Shown here: in pieces, positions 1 to 11,173 of the stretch | Layout of the letters: each line of letters starts with the position of its first letter | Position numbering within the stretch: the stretch's first letter is position 1 | The notes under the pieces: generated by a model | What the model saw: the letters and a program-made list of their open reading frames with translations, nothing else | Database searches by the model: none | Told to the model about the DNA's origin: nothing | Made by a program: the position numbers and the translations under genes | Source: Macrosoma leucophasiata | Lineage: Eukaryota > Arthropoda > Insecta > Lepidoptera > Hedylidae | Reading direction: 5' to 3' | NCBI GenBank assembly: GCA_036365455.1 | Contig: JAWQUS010000001.1 | Location: 23,793,001 to 23,857,000 of the forward strand | Length of the DNA stretch: 64,000 nucleotides

Positions 1-317
1 TTTCTCTCCACGTTGACACGTTAACGCTGGTGAATACCTAAATGCCTGCATATATCTTTTCTATTGGTTTTTCTTGCGTGTGTGACCTACAATGTGACGT
101 ATAATATATCTTTTTCACAATGTAATCAAAAAGTGAGATATATGTCTGATTTTTATATTATCTCGTAAATTTTTAAATTTAATATTCTCACCATATTTTA
201 TGGTACCTAATTTTATTTTAACAATAGTTTTAACTTCTATTTTTATAGTATAAATAGGGTAATTGTAGGTGATTTTATAATTAAAAACAAAACATTGCAA
301 GTTGAGGACAATATTGG
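1..317. other. AT-rich non-coding stretch
   Basis: The stretch is AT-rich, with short open frames only and no recognisable protein, RNA or repeat. I see nothing that can be named here. Confidence 0.6.
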
Positions 318-500
318 AGTAGACACCGGGAACAAACAACCGGTTTCGGTTTTGAATTGATTTGATAGATATTTTGTATGATGTTTTCACGTCAGCAGTC
401 ATGTTATTGGAAAGTGCAGGTAATTGTATTCAAAAAAACTGGAACCATGCTCAAATGCATCAAAGGGAAATGTCCAGTCTAGGATTTTTTTTGGTATTTT
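318..500 (+). repeat. Dispersed repeat, copy 1 (partner at 4380-4530)
   Basis: It shares the ordered blocks ACACCGGGAACA, GTTTTCACGTC, GTCATGTTA and AAAACTGGAACCATGCT with 4380-4530, in the same orientation. The copies are diverged with small indels. The element class is not recognised; it is probably an old dispersed repeat or a local duplication. Confidence 0.55.
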
Positions 501-545
501 TAAGTTATGTTGCAAATATGTTTTTTTTTAATGTGGCATTAAGGT

Positions 546-603
546 AACATTTGGCATGCCGTACCAGTGCAGTGCAGTGCACTGGTACGGCATGCCAAAT
601 GTT
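546..603. repeat. Perfect hairpin, 26-bp arms
   Basis: The left arm 546-571 is the exact reverse complement of the right arm 578-603, with the 6-nt loop GTGCAG. No coding or tRNA signal accompanies it. It could be a degenerate fold-back MITE or a transcribed hairpin. No TSD is obvious. Confidence 0.85.
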
Positions 604-705
604 GTTTACAGACATCATCGTCATCATTGCTGTCAAAAGACAGATGATGACGCGCACGATCGTATTTACCCCAAGTAATATTAACTCTAGAAAGCCACTA
701 GCCAC

Positions 706-862
706 TTACCACTAAGCTACTTAGTGGTAAAGCGGCTGGACTGGTTATTCTGAGGACGCAGGTTCAATTCTGCCCGAAGCGAAATTTATCTATCCGTTTT
801 TTCCTTAATTTATAAAGTTCAGTCGCATGTGTTATTGCGAAAAATAAATATTACAAATATTA
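706..862 (+). repeat. tRNA-derived SINE-like remnant (family T)
   Basis: From 721 the sequence reads as the body of a tRNA: a D-arm-like block, then a box-B-like GCAGGTTCAATTCTGC, then CCGAAG. An AT-rich region follows with GCATGTG and ATTGCGAAA blocks, which also follow the tRNA-like part of the repeat at 16841-17060. The 5' end of the tRNA is replaced by a short palindrome, TTACCACTAA (706-715) against TTAGTGGTAA (721-730). The tRNA could not be functional. Confidence 0.6.
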
Positions 863-1482
863 ACTCTGTTTAAAATGGAAATTGTCTAAATTAAGGTGAC
901 GAAAATCATGAACTACGCAAAAACAATCTTGATGATTGATTCACCCTTTTCTTTGATATCTCAAACGATGTTAACACACCATTTCGTTAGCATCATTTCC
1001 GTTCACACAAATATTGTTCAATCAAGGGTTGTCAACACCACTCCTATGATTTCACTAATTAAACATGACAAATCGGCGCCACCTATCGGTTCTATAAAAA
1101 ACTAATTACAACAACCGTCAGGGTTGGCGCCATTAATGATAAGTAAAAAAAGTTGGGCGCGAAAGGCCGGAAAGCCGATGACAAGTTTATATCAATCAAG
1201 TGATGATCGAATAATGGTTGTGAAGGAATTCATTCTGATAAAACAAGATTAATTGTTTCCTCTTGTGAAATGATACGAAATTTCGGGATACGATTGGAAT
1301 TTTGTTTTTTTTTTTTTTAATAATACAGTACAACGGCCTAATGGAAGCAAAACACTCGCAGATATCTAAAAAACTGGGATATCGTTGAATAGGTCTTTTA
1401 AAAATGTTAGGGATGTGCTAATATCATTTTTCGATTATGTAAACCGTTCGTGACTTATTAAGCTTTAAAGTGCTCATTTTCG
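863..1482. other. Gene-free stretch with a small GC-rich patch
   Basis: No gene is seen. A GC-rich patch at about 1070-1190 contains two GGCGCC palindromes, one of them in GGCGCCATTAAT, which resembles GGCGCCATCAATAAA near 19910. A poly-T run lies near 1300. Confidence 0.5.
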
Positions 1483-1531
1483 CCATGTGAACTGCATGCT
1501 AGTTTGCCACTTTGATGACACTATAAAAAAT
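1483..1531 (+). repeat. Family A/B retroposon, 3' tail fragment
   Basis: It matches only the last ~50 bp of the family described at 10148 (TGTGAACTGCATGC, then GTTTGCCACTT, then an ATAAAAAA-type end). It is a strongly 5'-truncated copy. Confidence 0.6.
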
Positions 1532-2091
1532 ATGTACATAAGTCTCTTTTCTAATGTAATTAATTTTAATGTTGTAATTAATTTAATTGTATTTTTTTTT
1601 AACTGTATATTTTGTTAATTAGGGTAAACAAAGGCTATTATTTTATTTAACAATCATCTATTGCAATTCGATATGCTGTCTAAAAATTCGTGATCTAAAA
1701 TTGATGTCTGAGGATCGAACCCAGGATACCAATAGTGGCCCCGACCTCAAGCCTTCTAAGGCAGTTTATCTAACAAAGTGTAGGTATCCTTTAAATAACA
1801 AACCGAATAATTTACGAGTTAATCACATTCCATGACATTAATGCAATCAAAATAGACCCCATGGTCGTCATCGTGACAGTTCGAAAATGATAATGCACGT
1901 TCTAATGGCCCTTAAATAATCTAAATAAATATGTTCATAACTTTACAGGGTGCCTAATAAACACTTCACTAATTCCCTAACACTTAATGATATGCAAAAA
2001 TAGGCAAAGTGCGAGTCGAACTCGCGTTCGTATACCTATATTTTTTATGTAATAATGAACGTGGCCAACAAAGCATCCAGTTTACCATTAC
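1532..2091. other. Gene-free stretch with weak antisense tRNA-like motifs
   Basis: GAGGATCGAACCCAGGAT near 1710 and GCGAGTCGAACTCGC near 2011 read on the minus strand as tRNA box-B/T-arm motifs. No complete cloverleaf can be built, so I read them as SINE debris at most. Nothing else is recognised. Confidence 0.35.
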
Positions 2092-2389
2092 CGGTGGTAC
2101 AGCTCCAGTGACGGAGCTCGCGGGCGTAGGCCACCGCACTACCTAACATACTTTAATAATAATATACTTGCCGTTAAAAGGCAGTGTTCAGCACTATCGT
2201 GTTCCGCTTAGGTGGTAATGTACGGCCCTGTAATTTCCGGCACAGAGGCATAACACCTCAGGCCTCAGTAGTGGTAACACATCTGCATTTTCACCTTGGT
2301 CTTTGTGTGGGTGTTTATAGGCTGCAGTCATCACTTAACTTCAATTGTCAACTGCATGCTTGTTTGCGACTTCCATTAAATAAAAAAGA
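2092..2389 (+). repeat. Family A retroposon, near full length
   Basis: It runs from the GGTGGTA..GCTCCAGTGACGGAGCTC head to the TGTTTGC..CTTCCATTAAATAAAAAA tail, with a small AT insertion after the head (around 2150). It abuts an antisense copy tail to tail, making an inverted pair. Confidence 0.85.
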
Positions 2390-2391
2390 AG

Positions 2392-2592
2392 TACAGACAC
2401 CCATCAAAAGACCAGAGGTCAAAATGCAGATGCGTTACCACTCTTGAGGTCTAAGGTGTTAGGTATACCTCTGTGCCGGATAATACAGGGCCGTTCATTG
2501 ACCGGAACACGATAGTGCTGACCACTACCATTTAGCGGAGAGTAAATAAGGTAATGCGGTGGTGCCTACGCCCGCGAGCTCCGTCACTGGAG
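2392..2592 (-). repeat. Family A retroposon, partial, antisense
   Basis: It carries the middle and head of family A in reverse orientation and ends at CCGTCACTGGAG. The tail is missing, so the junction with the preceding sense copy lies inside the element. It forms a ~200-bp imperfect palindrome with 2092-2389. Confidence 0.8.
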
Positions 2593-2932
2593 AGACACAA
2601 CAGACAGACAGCCAACAGACGCACGAGTAATCTTGTATGGGTATTTTGCTCATTAGGGTACGGAACCCCAATTCAATGCGTCTAATAATGAAATTAGAGG
2701 CATCATTGCCTTTCACAGTGACATCATTACAGTGATACAGTCCTAGCTTGACCACGGGCGGTCACATTATAAAGCGTGGGTTTTTATGTAAATAATGGTA
2801 AATCGTGGGATTATTATATGATTTATTGGTCTTATGTCTATATTTATGGAAATCAGTAATAATAATAAATGTGTTTCTTGATTGGTTGAGGGACTGAAGT
2901 TAAATATTCTGTGATGATTTATTCTTATTTAA
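2593..2932. other. Non-coding stretch with a degraded repeat piece
   Basis: A CAGACAGACAG run followed by TTAGGGTACGGAACCCC (about 2654) resembles the terminal region of a repeat common in lepidopteran genomes. This is family recognition from memory, so confidence is low. The rest is AT-rich with nothing seen. Confidence 0.3.
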
Positions 2933-3093
2933 TGAAGGTGGGTAAACCAGCATGCAGTTCACATTGATGTTAAGTGATGATTGCAGCATAGATATCTACA
3001 CAAAAACCAGAGGTCGAAATGCAGATGCGTTGCCACTCTTGATACCTTAGTTGTTATGTCTCTGTGATAATTATTACGGGGCCATACATTGAT
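2933..3093 (-). repeat. Family B retroposon, 3' half, antisense
   Basis: Family B shares the tail of family A but has a different middle: TTGTTATGTCTCTGTGATA with TTACGGGGCCATACATT instead of CGGAAATTACAGGGCCGTACATT. This copy keeps the 3' half only. Confidence 0.75.
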
Positions 3094-3265
3094 AATATTC
3101 TAGTAGGTACTTGATGATAAAAAGAGATAGATAAAAACAAGAACGTGTATTGTAAATGAATTGGGTAGGTATATAGTATTTATTTATTTAATCTTTGAAG
3201 CTTTATAACATTATTTTACTCCCACAAAAAATCACCGATTTATCGGACGTGGGCGAGCAGCCTTA

Positions 3266-3453
3266 GCGCCCTAACGCACTAGAGGTTAGTTGCGAAAGCG
3301 GGTAGCCGCGCGGCTAGCCGCTTTTACAGTTTAATATGCAACCTCCTGTTATTGTACGCACTATACATAACAGGCGGTTGCATATTAAATTGTAAAATCG
3401 ATAAGCCGCGCGGCTACCCGCTCCCGCGGCCTAGCGCTAGTGCGTTAGCGCGC
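3266..3453. repeat. Fold-back element (long imperfect inverted repeat)
   Basis: The outer ends GCGCCCTAACGCACTAG and CTAGTGCGTTAGCGCGC are inverted. Inner blocks (GCGGGTAGCCGCGCGGCT, AATATGCAACC, CTGTTAT) mirror each other to a centre near 3360. CTTAG lies at 3262-3266 and 3453-3457 and may be a TSD. The size and structure suggest a MITE-like fold-back element with no coding capacity. Confidence 0.75.
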
Positions 3454-3701
3454 TTAGTGTTGTGTAGAAAACGCAATGTGTAATTAAAAAGCGTGGGACT
3501 ATTATCAGCTGCTAAACGTCATTGAAAGTGATAAACAAAGAGAAAATAGATGTTTACATCTCAATATAACTCTGCTTAACTTCGAGGACATCTTCTCAGA
3601 AATCCAAAGGGGTAAAAACCAGACAGATACAGTCACATATAAAGCGATAGATTTAAGAGTTTATAAATAAAAAATGAAAGTTTTTGCAGCCGAATGTTAA
3701 T

Positions 3702-3853
3702 TAGCCCCGTAATAAATAACACAGAGACATAACAACTAAAATCTCAATTTTCATCTGTATTTTGACCTCTGATCTTTATTTGAGTTATAGGCTGCAGTCA
3801 TCACTTAATATCAATGTGAACTGCACCTTGCTTACCACCATCATAACACAAAA
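3702..3853 (+). repeat. Family B retroposon, 3' half
   Basis: It reads CCCCGTAATAAATAACACAGAGACATAACAAC, through the GGCTGCAGTCATCACTTAA block, to TGCTTACCACCATCATAACACAAAAA. It is diverged from other B copies. Confidence 0.65.
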
Positions 3854-4379
3854 AGTGGATAATTACTGTAGCTTATGAGAAGCTGAGAAACTTATAGTTT
3901 CAAAGTAGATGTCTCTATTTAAGACGTTTATAACATTCCACCTCCATCTTACATTTCAACAAACGCTGTCGAAGCAAGAATCATCAGAGACACTTAAAAA
4001 TCCTCCCCAGTCCCTCAGTCTACCGTTCTAATTGATAATTAGTATTCCACCGACGAGCTGTCCAGCCTACGTGCGCCGCGATGGTCACTGCATCACGCCC
4101 CCAAGACGGTCGCTATTGACGTAAGAAGCCCCCCGCTGGGAGGTTCCACGTGATCTGGCTTACAGTCGATTAGGATGTTGCATAGTAATGATCACATAAG
4201 AGGTGCCTTAAGGTTAAATAGTATAAATTTTGACGAGAGACGATTGAGAGTTATTTTTTTTGCCTTTCCGCGTTTTAGAAGCAGAAATCGTGGCAACTCG
4301 ATATTGCTTTGTGACAAACGGTACATCAAATGATGATGATGTAAAATATTAATGGGAAGACAATGCGGTTAATGTATAG
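3854..4379. other. Gene-free stretch with a GC-rich, motif-bearing patch
   Basis: Around 4029-4155 it is more GC-rich than its surroundings and contains CTAATTGATAATTAG, a pair of inverted homeodomain-type cores, and a CACGTG E-box near 4148. A regulatory role is only a guess. No ORF is supported. Confidence 0.25.
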
Positions 4380-4530
4380 AGAAGACACCGGGAACAGACA
4401 GCCGGTTCAGTTTTTAGTAAGACGTTTTCACGTCTGCTGTCATGTTACTATGGGAAGTGTGGTAAATGAAATGCAAAAAACTGGAACCATGCTACCAAAG
4501 GATCCTGTCTAGTACTTCAGTACATTAAGG
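4380..4530 (+). repeat. Dispersed repeat, copy 2 (partner at 318-500)
   Basis: It carries the ordered blocks of 318-500 in the same orientation (ACACCGGGAACA, GTTTTCACGTC, AAAACTGGAACCATGCT). The element class is unknown. Confidence 0.55.
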
Positions 4531-5804
4531 TCAATGTGGGAAGAGAAACAAATGCACCACTAAAAATATCTAAATTCCCGATTAATTGATAAAAAACGTC
4601 AGAACTCAGGTGAGATGTGCGTAACAAGAGCATATCGACTCAAACGTATCTTTAAATAGGGTAACTAAGTAGGTATCTTAAAGCCTTCATGCTGACTCTA
4701 TGCATAAATTACCATTAAATTGGATGAAAACTGAAAATAATTAAAGCCACTACTGGACTATCAAAACCACGAACCAGTTAAAAATACACAAGCAATCGCC
4801 ACTCGCCACACTCACGTGGCTACAACGATTACCATATCTAAAGTCGAGCATCGGAATTATCTTCATACATTCAGGGTACTCTCCACTTATCCAGAATCAA
4901 TCAAAGACAGCTCTTATTACCACCGCTTAAGGTGCCCGTGTGGACAAGCGGGTAGTTTGCTGATAGCGCATCGGGGACGGATCGGAGTCGTGCGCGCATG
5001 TCGGCAGACACCCTTATATGGTTTGGCCTTGTTTATTGAAATACGAGAAGTTTTTATTCGCTATCTACTTAGAAATTTATTTACAGGGACTTCTGGGTGA
5101 ATAAATTCTGCAACTTGTGGCGCACTTGTTCACTCTTTAAGTCTGTGATCTATTCAAACGTAGGTAGGTACAGATAGAAGTTATATTATCACTGATGTTT
5201 TGCCAATTTTACTGACTGCCCATCATGGATTATTCATTTATTAATACTATTTTTAATTCTTACTATCCTGTTCCTGATGAACGCAAATCCAAAAACCAGA
5301 AAAACATTAAAATCCGGGCTGCCAAAACTAACGCTTGTTAGATAGGTATATTATTAAAGAAGATTAAATGATTGTATTAAGTTCAATAAGTGTCCATTCA
5401 TTTATTCATTCGTTCCAGTGTCGAAGCTTTAGGGCGTACTGCCTAACACATAACTTATTTGCTCGGCAATGACACCCGTATTTTTCAGGGTACAGGTACA
5501 GAAACAATGTACGATCCCGTCATTTCTGAAACAACGACACAGTTTTGGACACAGAAACAGCAAAGAAGACACATCTGAATTATGTTGATGTCAATATGCT
5601 GCATTACCTATTTATGATTGTGAACTGCGCGCATGAATGATTTCATGATTTTTAAGACCTAAAAAAATTATAGATACCTAAATAGCAAGTAGCAAGTAAA
5701 TAGCAGAACACATAAGATTTCTAAAAAAAAACGGCTGAAGAAGAGTAGTAGAAAGTCAGCCTGTCAGAATAAGCAAATCAGTGAAAAAATCACCCAAACT
5801 GACT
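4531..5804. other. Gene-free stretch
   Basis: A 94-codon open frame at 4816-5100 has no recognisable domain and includes a GC-rich patch at 4930-5015. I do not call it a gene. The rest is AT-rich with nothing seen. Confidence 0.4.
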
Positions 5805-6195
5805 GACCAACTAAGTTACATCTTAAAGAACAAAAAGGCATCCTGACGTGACTTTTTCCCCTTTTAGGTTGAGTAAAATTATTTGCGCATATGCAATCAC
5901 CGATAATTCCCCTGTTATTTTTCGTCCCGTAGGTAGCGAACCTTTAGATATCTTCGGGAATCCAGACTTCGAGGAGAGTACTGGTAAAACTGGAAAGAGC
6001 CCAATGGCATTTATCTTCAGTCTTATAGAAAGACCAAGCTCTAGCGCAGCAGCAGTGAAAAGATACACAAACGGAACAAGTATTGCCTTAGTTAGCAATC
6101 CTATGATTTAAACAGTTCAATGAGAAACGTCCAAGAATTTCACTCACTAAATAAGTTACATCTCACTGAACAAAAAGGCAGACCAACGTGACTTT
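5805..6195. repeat. Direct-repeat pair, 340 bp apart, flanking an open interval
   Basis: 5805-5855 and 6145-6195 share ~50 bp in direct orientation (TAAGTTACATCT, GAACAAAAAGGCA, ACGTGACTTTT). Between them both strands stay open for about 270 bp (plus 5848-6111, minus 5823-6098). Neither translation is recognised. Possibilities are a tandem duplication remnant, a fragment of an element's ORF, or chance. Confidence 0.45.
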
Positions 6196-9100
6196 TGTCA
6201 CCATGCAGTCATCTCATTAAGTCCCTAAGAGTTGGGAATTGGACGCTCAAAACGCTAATGAATCAATGAATTACGCGACACGGCCCATCGGTTGTATATT
6301 CAAATGAGCACCCTTGATTAAAGCTTGGTCGGTACGTGCACCTTCGCTTGTGGGAAACTAACTGGATTGTAGGTGGAGTTTTTGAGATTTGTCAGAAATA
6401 TAAGGCTGTTTTACAAGGTTATTTTTAAACCTATCCTGAAATCGCGCGGAAAATTATCGACTGCTTCATACACTTTGTCGCGTGGTGATGAAGATTTTGG
6501 AGACAAAAATGTTTTTATAGTTCACAGCAAAATATGTTCACAATGGTGAGTGCAGTAATCCACTTCAGTATTGTTAATGATTTAAAAATAACTACGAAAA
6601 TCTTCTGCCTCTACACCTGTGATACAAAATTATGGATCAATGTGAACTGCACTTGTACACTTTCATTAGTGAACAATTTTTTGTCCAACATATTGAATGA
6701 TGTAGAAATTAAACTAAAAATGGCAAGAAAAATTTGACAATGGAACTTCCATCTCTTGATAACTAGTTTTCTTTCCATTTATTTCTTTGAGGAAAATACA
6801 ATTTTGCAACAAACGTGTGGATTATTTATGAATAGCTCGTTATTCATATTGTAGGTTTATTTCCACGTACTGGTAATTTTTTTTTTTCCACACGCATATA
6901 GCAAATTACACACGCATAAACTTTCCAGAATCCAAAATTAGTATCTCATTAGCCACAAACTCTATCCACGAGAAATAAAAGACACGATCAATCCGCAACA
7001 TACACTTCAAACACAAGTCACGTCGCCAACTGCAGTCCGTTAAAAAATGGGGGGCGATGGGGGAGGAAAATGAAAATGCACACACAATCACAAGTCTTAG
7101 ACTGGCCTCATCAAAAGAACTCCAAACAGAGATGTCTGTTCGGAATACAAAGCGCGGAGACAAAAAACAATTGCTGGCACTAACGAAACAATCGGCTATA
7201 ATTGATTTTAACTTGTACTGTAAATGAAGGCTGAGTCAGACTTTTGCTACTTGCATTATATAGGACAAGTCTTAACTTTTAACGTGTATAGAAGAAAGTA
7301 ATGAGCTAGAATTGATTGCGTATTTTTATGACGATTATTTTCCAGTTTAGGCAAAATAGCAAAAGAGAAAGAGTGATTTTAGATTTTCGGATTTATTTCG
7401 CGTATATTAAACTAAAATTCTTATTTCAATGAAGTCTGCCTGAGTTTACGGCACCTAAAAGGACCAAAACGTCGTGTTTGATTTGAAATACCTTATCATT
7501 TTAGTTTCTTAAATGCGAGATTAGGCCGAAAAAAATGTTAAGTATATTTCAATTAGTACAGTTGATAAACTTCTACCTCCAGTCAGGCCTTGGTCAAATA
7601 TTGGCCTGCTGATCTATGACAATTTAAATAATTTTTTTTTGTAGTAAAATGTCTTATTTCAGTTTCTTTTAGTTTGTAATTTTGAATGATTTTTTTACAT
7701 TTTAATAGAGATTCTTTATTTTACTTTGCATGAAAATGTAAATTTTTCATTTCTAAATACAAATAGACACACCCGTAGAATAATCATACAAGAATAATGT
7801 CCTCCTTTAAGAAGGAAAAAGTAACAGAATAGACAATTTTCTCCCTATCCTAAAATGAAAAACATTTGAACAACATTCGTTAAAACTCTGTTGGTTTTTT
7901 TTTCGAAAATTTCGAATGGAGATAGCTTTAGATCATGCAAAAGAGACGAAAAGTGGCCTTGATAATTTTTAACATTTAATACATCACCTTGTAAAATTTC
8001 ATCATAATCGAATTAGCGGTATGATCACTTAATTATGATGAATTACTTTCACGTTATTAAATATTAGTAAAATTCATTTTTGTTTGTACTTACTTCAATT
8101 ACAAATCGTAACAAACTTCACAAAAATTTAGTGATACATCGCAGCATTAAATTAAAAAAAAAAACAAGTTGACATCAGTTAGTGATGTACTGACAAAAAA
8201 CCGATTTTATGTAAATAACGTAAACGTTTCATAGGAAGAAGTCTTATTCTCATAATTTTTAAAATTTTAGGATATCTGCCATAATCGTATTTAAGCTAAA
8301 GTATTGCTATTCACTAATTTGTCTTCTTAAATCTAACGCAATTTGCAAATGCAACTGGCAAAGACACAACATAGTTCGTATCTAACAAACATAAATAAAT
8401 AAGGGGGCACTAAAGACTCGCCATCAAGCTATGAAAAATACTCAACACCCACTTTAATATATTCTCCCATCCCTATTGCATTCTATAAAATTCCCCACAA
8501 CTTCACTTCATTAGAGCTTCCCATCTCGCATCACGTATCGACATTATTGTAAACGTCTTCTAATTAAAAACCGTAAATATCGATTCGGAGTGTGAGGGCG
8601 GCATCACTGACTTACCCTACTCCAGTTTGTTGAATAAAAATGCAGATTTTATTTCCATTGTGCACTCACTAAGGCTTACCTGCAAAGAAAAATATGTCGT
8701 TAGTGTAAAGTTTTTCAATACAAATCTATATTCAAGATGAGAACATTTTAAGAATATCTAAGAATATTTTAAATGCAATAAGTATAATGTAGAAACTAGA
8801 TTGAGTATTAAAAAAAAATACGCTTTTGTAGAACATCATATTCGAATACCTATATATTAAATCTAAACGAAGAAATAAAATAGGGGCTAATAATTTTTTA
8901 ACTTCGTTTCGAATAGACCTAATACACATTTATTCAAAAAATCCGAATGACTTAAAGATAATTTGGGCCCACTTGTCCTATTTAGTGCTATTCATTAGAA
9001 TATTCACTAGAATATTTTAGTCACAAGAATCCTGAACATGATTACATAAAAAGTATTTAACATTTCACATACACTGAGATGTTAATCCTAAAAACAAATC

Positions 9101-10147
9101 CATTAATAATATACCTCGCTATTAAACGATACAAAACACTCAAAACCCATCTCAACATGACAACTCAAATCAAAGAAACTTAAGCTTGAAGCGAAATAGG
9201 AAAAATCTGTACTCAGAGATAAGTGTTGCTAGTATCAGACAGGTATTGCGCGCATACTTAGCCGGAAGGGGGTATGGGGGGAGGCAATTTAATTCTGTCC
9301 ACGTTCTAATAATGACCGTCATAATTCGTTCAAAGTGTCCGGTCGGGGACACTTTGCCCCCTCGCTTGATTCCTTTGCATCCCCCCCTTAATTCCATTTT
9401 CACACCACCTTGCACACCGCTGTGTGCGTCTTGATACGTAAGGGTTGTTTGTGATTATAGATTTAACGGTTGTGTCGGTTTTTAGGCTGATTGAAACGCA
9501 TCTCTTTTTTTTCTTTCTTAGTTAATTGGTTTTATAGTTCATGTAATAATCGATTAAGTTTATTGCTTATTTAAATAATTATAATATTATACGTTAAAGT
9601 AATATAATATTTTGTGTGATTGGCACAGGGAAATCTTTTTGATACAGATATATCATTATACGCATTCTAAATGCTACCAAGTCTAATCAGAATATAAGAT
9701 TCACAAAATGATGGCAAAAAGTAAATAATAAATTACAGAAATTTTACACGTACCTATTTCGACATTTTTATTGTCTTTCTAATATAAATAAAATAATCAA
9801 AGGTTGTTTTATTAATTTGTCACTAAGCAAATGTCTTAAAATACAACATACAATGCAGATAGTTCCAGGGACGGAGGATTTGTGAGCAAAAAATGTAACA
9901 GAAATACGATTTGTTTTGAATTGATTATTCACTAAACTAAAATTATAATACTTTAAAATGTTTAAGTAATAAATTTGGTACAACAGAACAAACCAGAATC
10001 AGAAATATATTACTACTCATTAAGAGTGACAAACATATTAAACAACAATCGATACACATGTCAATTTACAAATCAGAAAAATTGCAATGGAGATTCACTA
10101 AGATATAACCAAAAAAGCGTAATATACTAATTTAGGTAAGTATTTTT
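6196..10147. other. Long AT-rich gene-free stretch
   Basis: No gene, tRNA or clear mobile element was found. A short sequence near 6640 (CAATGTGAACTGCACTTGT) may be a scrap of the family A/B tail. 9230-9430 is GC-richer, with runs such as GGGGGTATGGGGGGAGG. Small ORFs here lack recognisable domains. Confidence 0.5.
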
Positions 10148-10431
10148 ACTGGTGGTAGAGCTCCAGTGACGGAGCTTACGGGCGTAGGCACCACCGCATT
10201 ACCTAATACACTTGCCGCTAAATCGTAGTGTTCAGCACTATCGTGTTCCGGTCAGGTGGTAATGTACGGCCTTGTAATTTCCGGCACAGAGGCATAACAC
10301 CTTAGGCCTCAGGAGTGGTAACGCATCTGCATTTTGACCTTGGTCTTTGTGTGGGTATCTATAGGCTGCAGTCATCACTTAACATCAATGTGAACTGTAT
10401 GCTTGTTTGCCACTTCCATAACATAAAAAAA
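10148..10431 (+). repeat. Family A retroposon, full-length reference copy
   Basis: This defines family A, ~285 bp. The head is ACTGGTGGTAGAGCTCCAG.., followed by TTGCCGCTAAAT.GTAGTGTT, GTTCCGGTCAGGTGG, AATTTCCGGCACAGAGGC and GGCTGCAGTCATCACTTAAC. The tail is TGTGAACTG.ATGCTTGTTTGCCACTTCC followed by ATAAAAAA. The tail style and 5' truncations elsewhere fit a non-autonomous retroposon mobilised by a LINE. The head is not an obvious tRNA or 5S sequence, so it could also be the truncated 3' end of a LINE. Confidence 0.85.
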
Positions 10432-10935
10432 CAGTATAAAATCCAACGTATCAAGTTTTCAGCAAACATATGTCGGCCATCTTGCCGCCGTGCATGTGTG
10501 CGTGATCGTTTATAACCACGTGTGTAGAATTAAGTTTGATTTATACCTCTTTATATCGTAAATGTATTAGGGCTGGTCCCTTTGGTACATTCGTTCTGTC
10601 CCCATTTTATGGCGGCACGTAATTGCTGAGCCTCGGGCTCTTACATTGGTATTGTTTTCATAAGTTGTGTTTAAATGAACCCAAATATGTCTAAGCTGTG
10701 TTGAGGAGGAAATAAATCGCTGATAAGTTCGATTTCAAACGATATTAGAAAGTTAGTAGTGATGTTAAGAATGCTTATAAACAAACAACAAAAATAAATT
10801 GAAAAGTAAAAAACAAAACAGATAGACATTACGGTAAGTATCGGAATCACGATTTAAGACAGATAGAATTTTAAAATATAAAAAAAAAAACGAAATTACA
10901 CCTACAGTGCACAAATCTTTGATTTTTACCGATTG
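10432..10935. other. Gene-free stretch
   Basis: It contains GGCCATCTTGCCGCCG (about 10474) and TTTTATGGCGGCACG (about 10605), two GCCAT-type cores, but no gene. Function is not claimed. Confidence 0.35.
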
Positions 10936-11173
10936 TATTACCTAATTTACTTGCCGCTAAATGGTAGTGTTCAACACTATCGTGTTCCGGTCAGGTGGTT
11001 TAATGTACGGCTCTGTAATTTCCGGCACAGAGGCATAACACCTTAGGCATCGGGGGTGATAACGCATCTGCATTTTGGCCTTGGTCTTTATGTGGGTGTC
11101 TATAGGCTGCAGTCATCACTTAACATCAATGTGAACTGCATGCTTGTTTGCCACTTCCGTTTCATAAAAAAAA
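10936..11173 (+). repeat. Family A retroposon lacking the 5' head
   Basis: Homology starts at TTACCTAA.TTACTTGCCGC and continues to the ATAAAAAAAA tail. The GAGCTCCAGTGACGGAGCTC head is absent, close to where the copies at 51586 and 53630 also stop. Confidence 0.85.
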
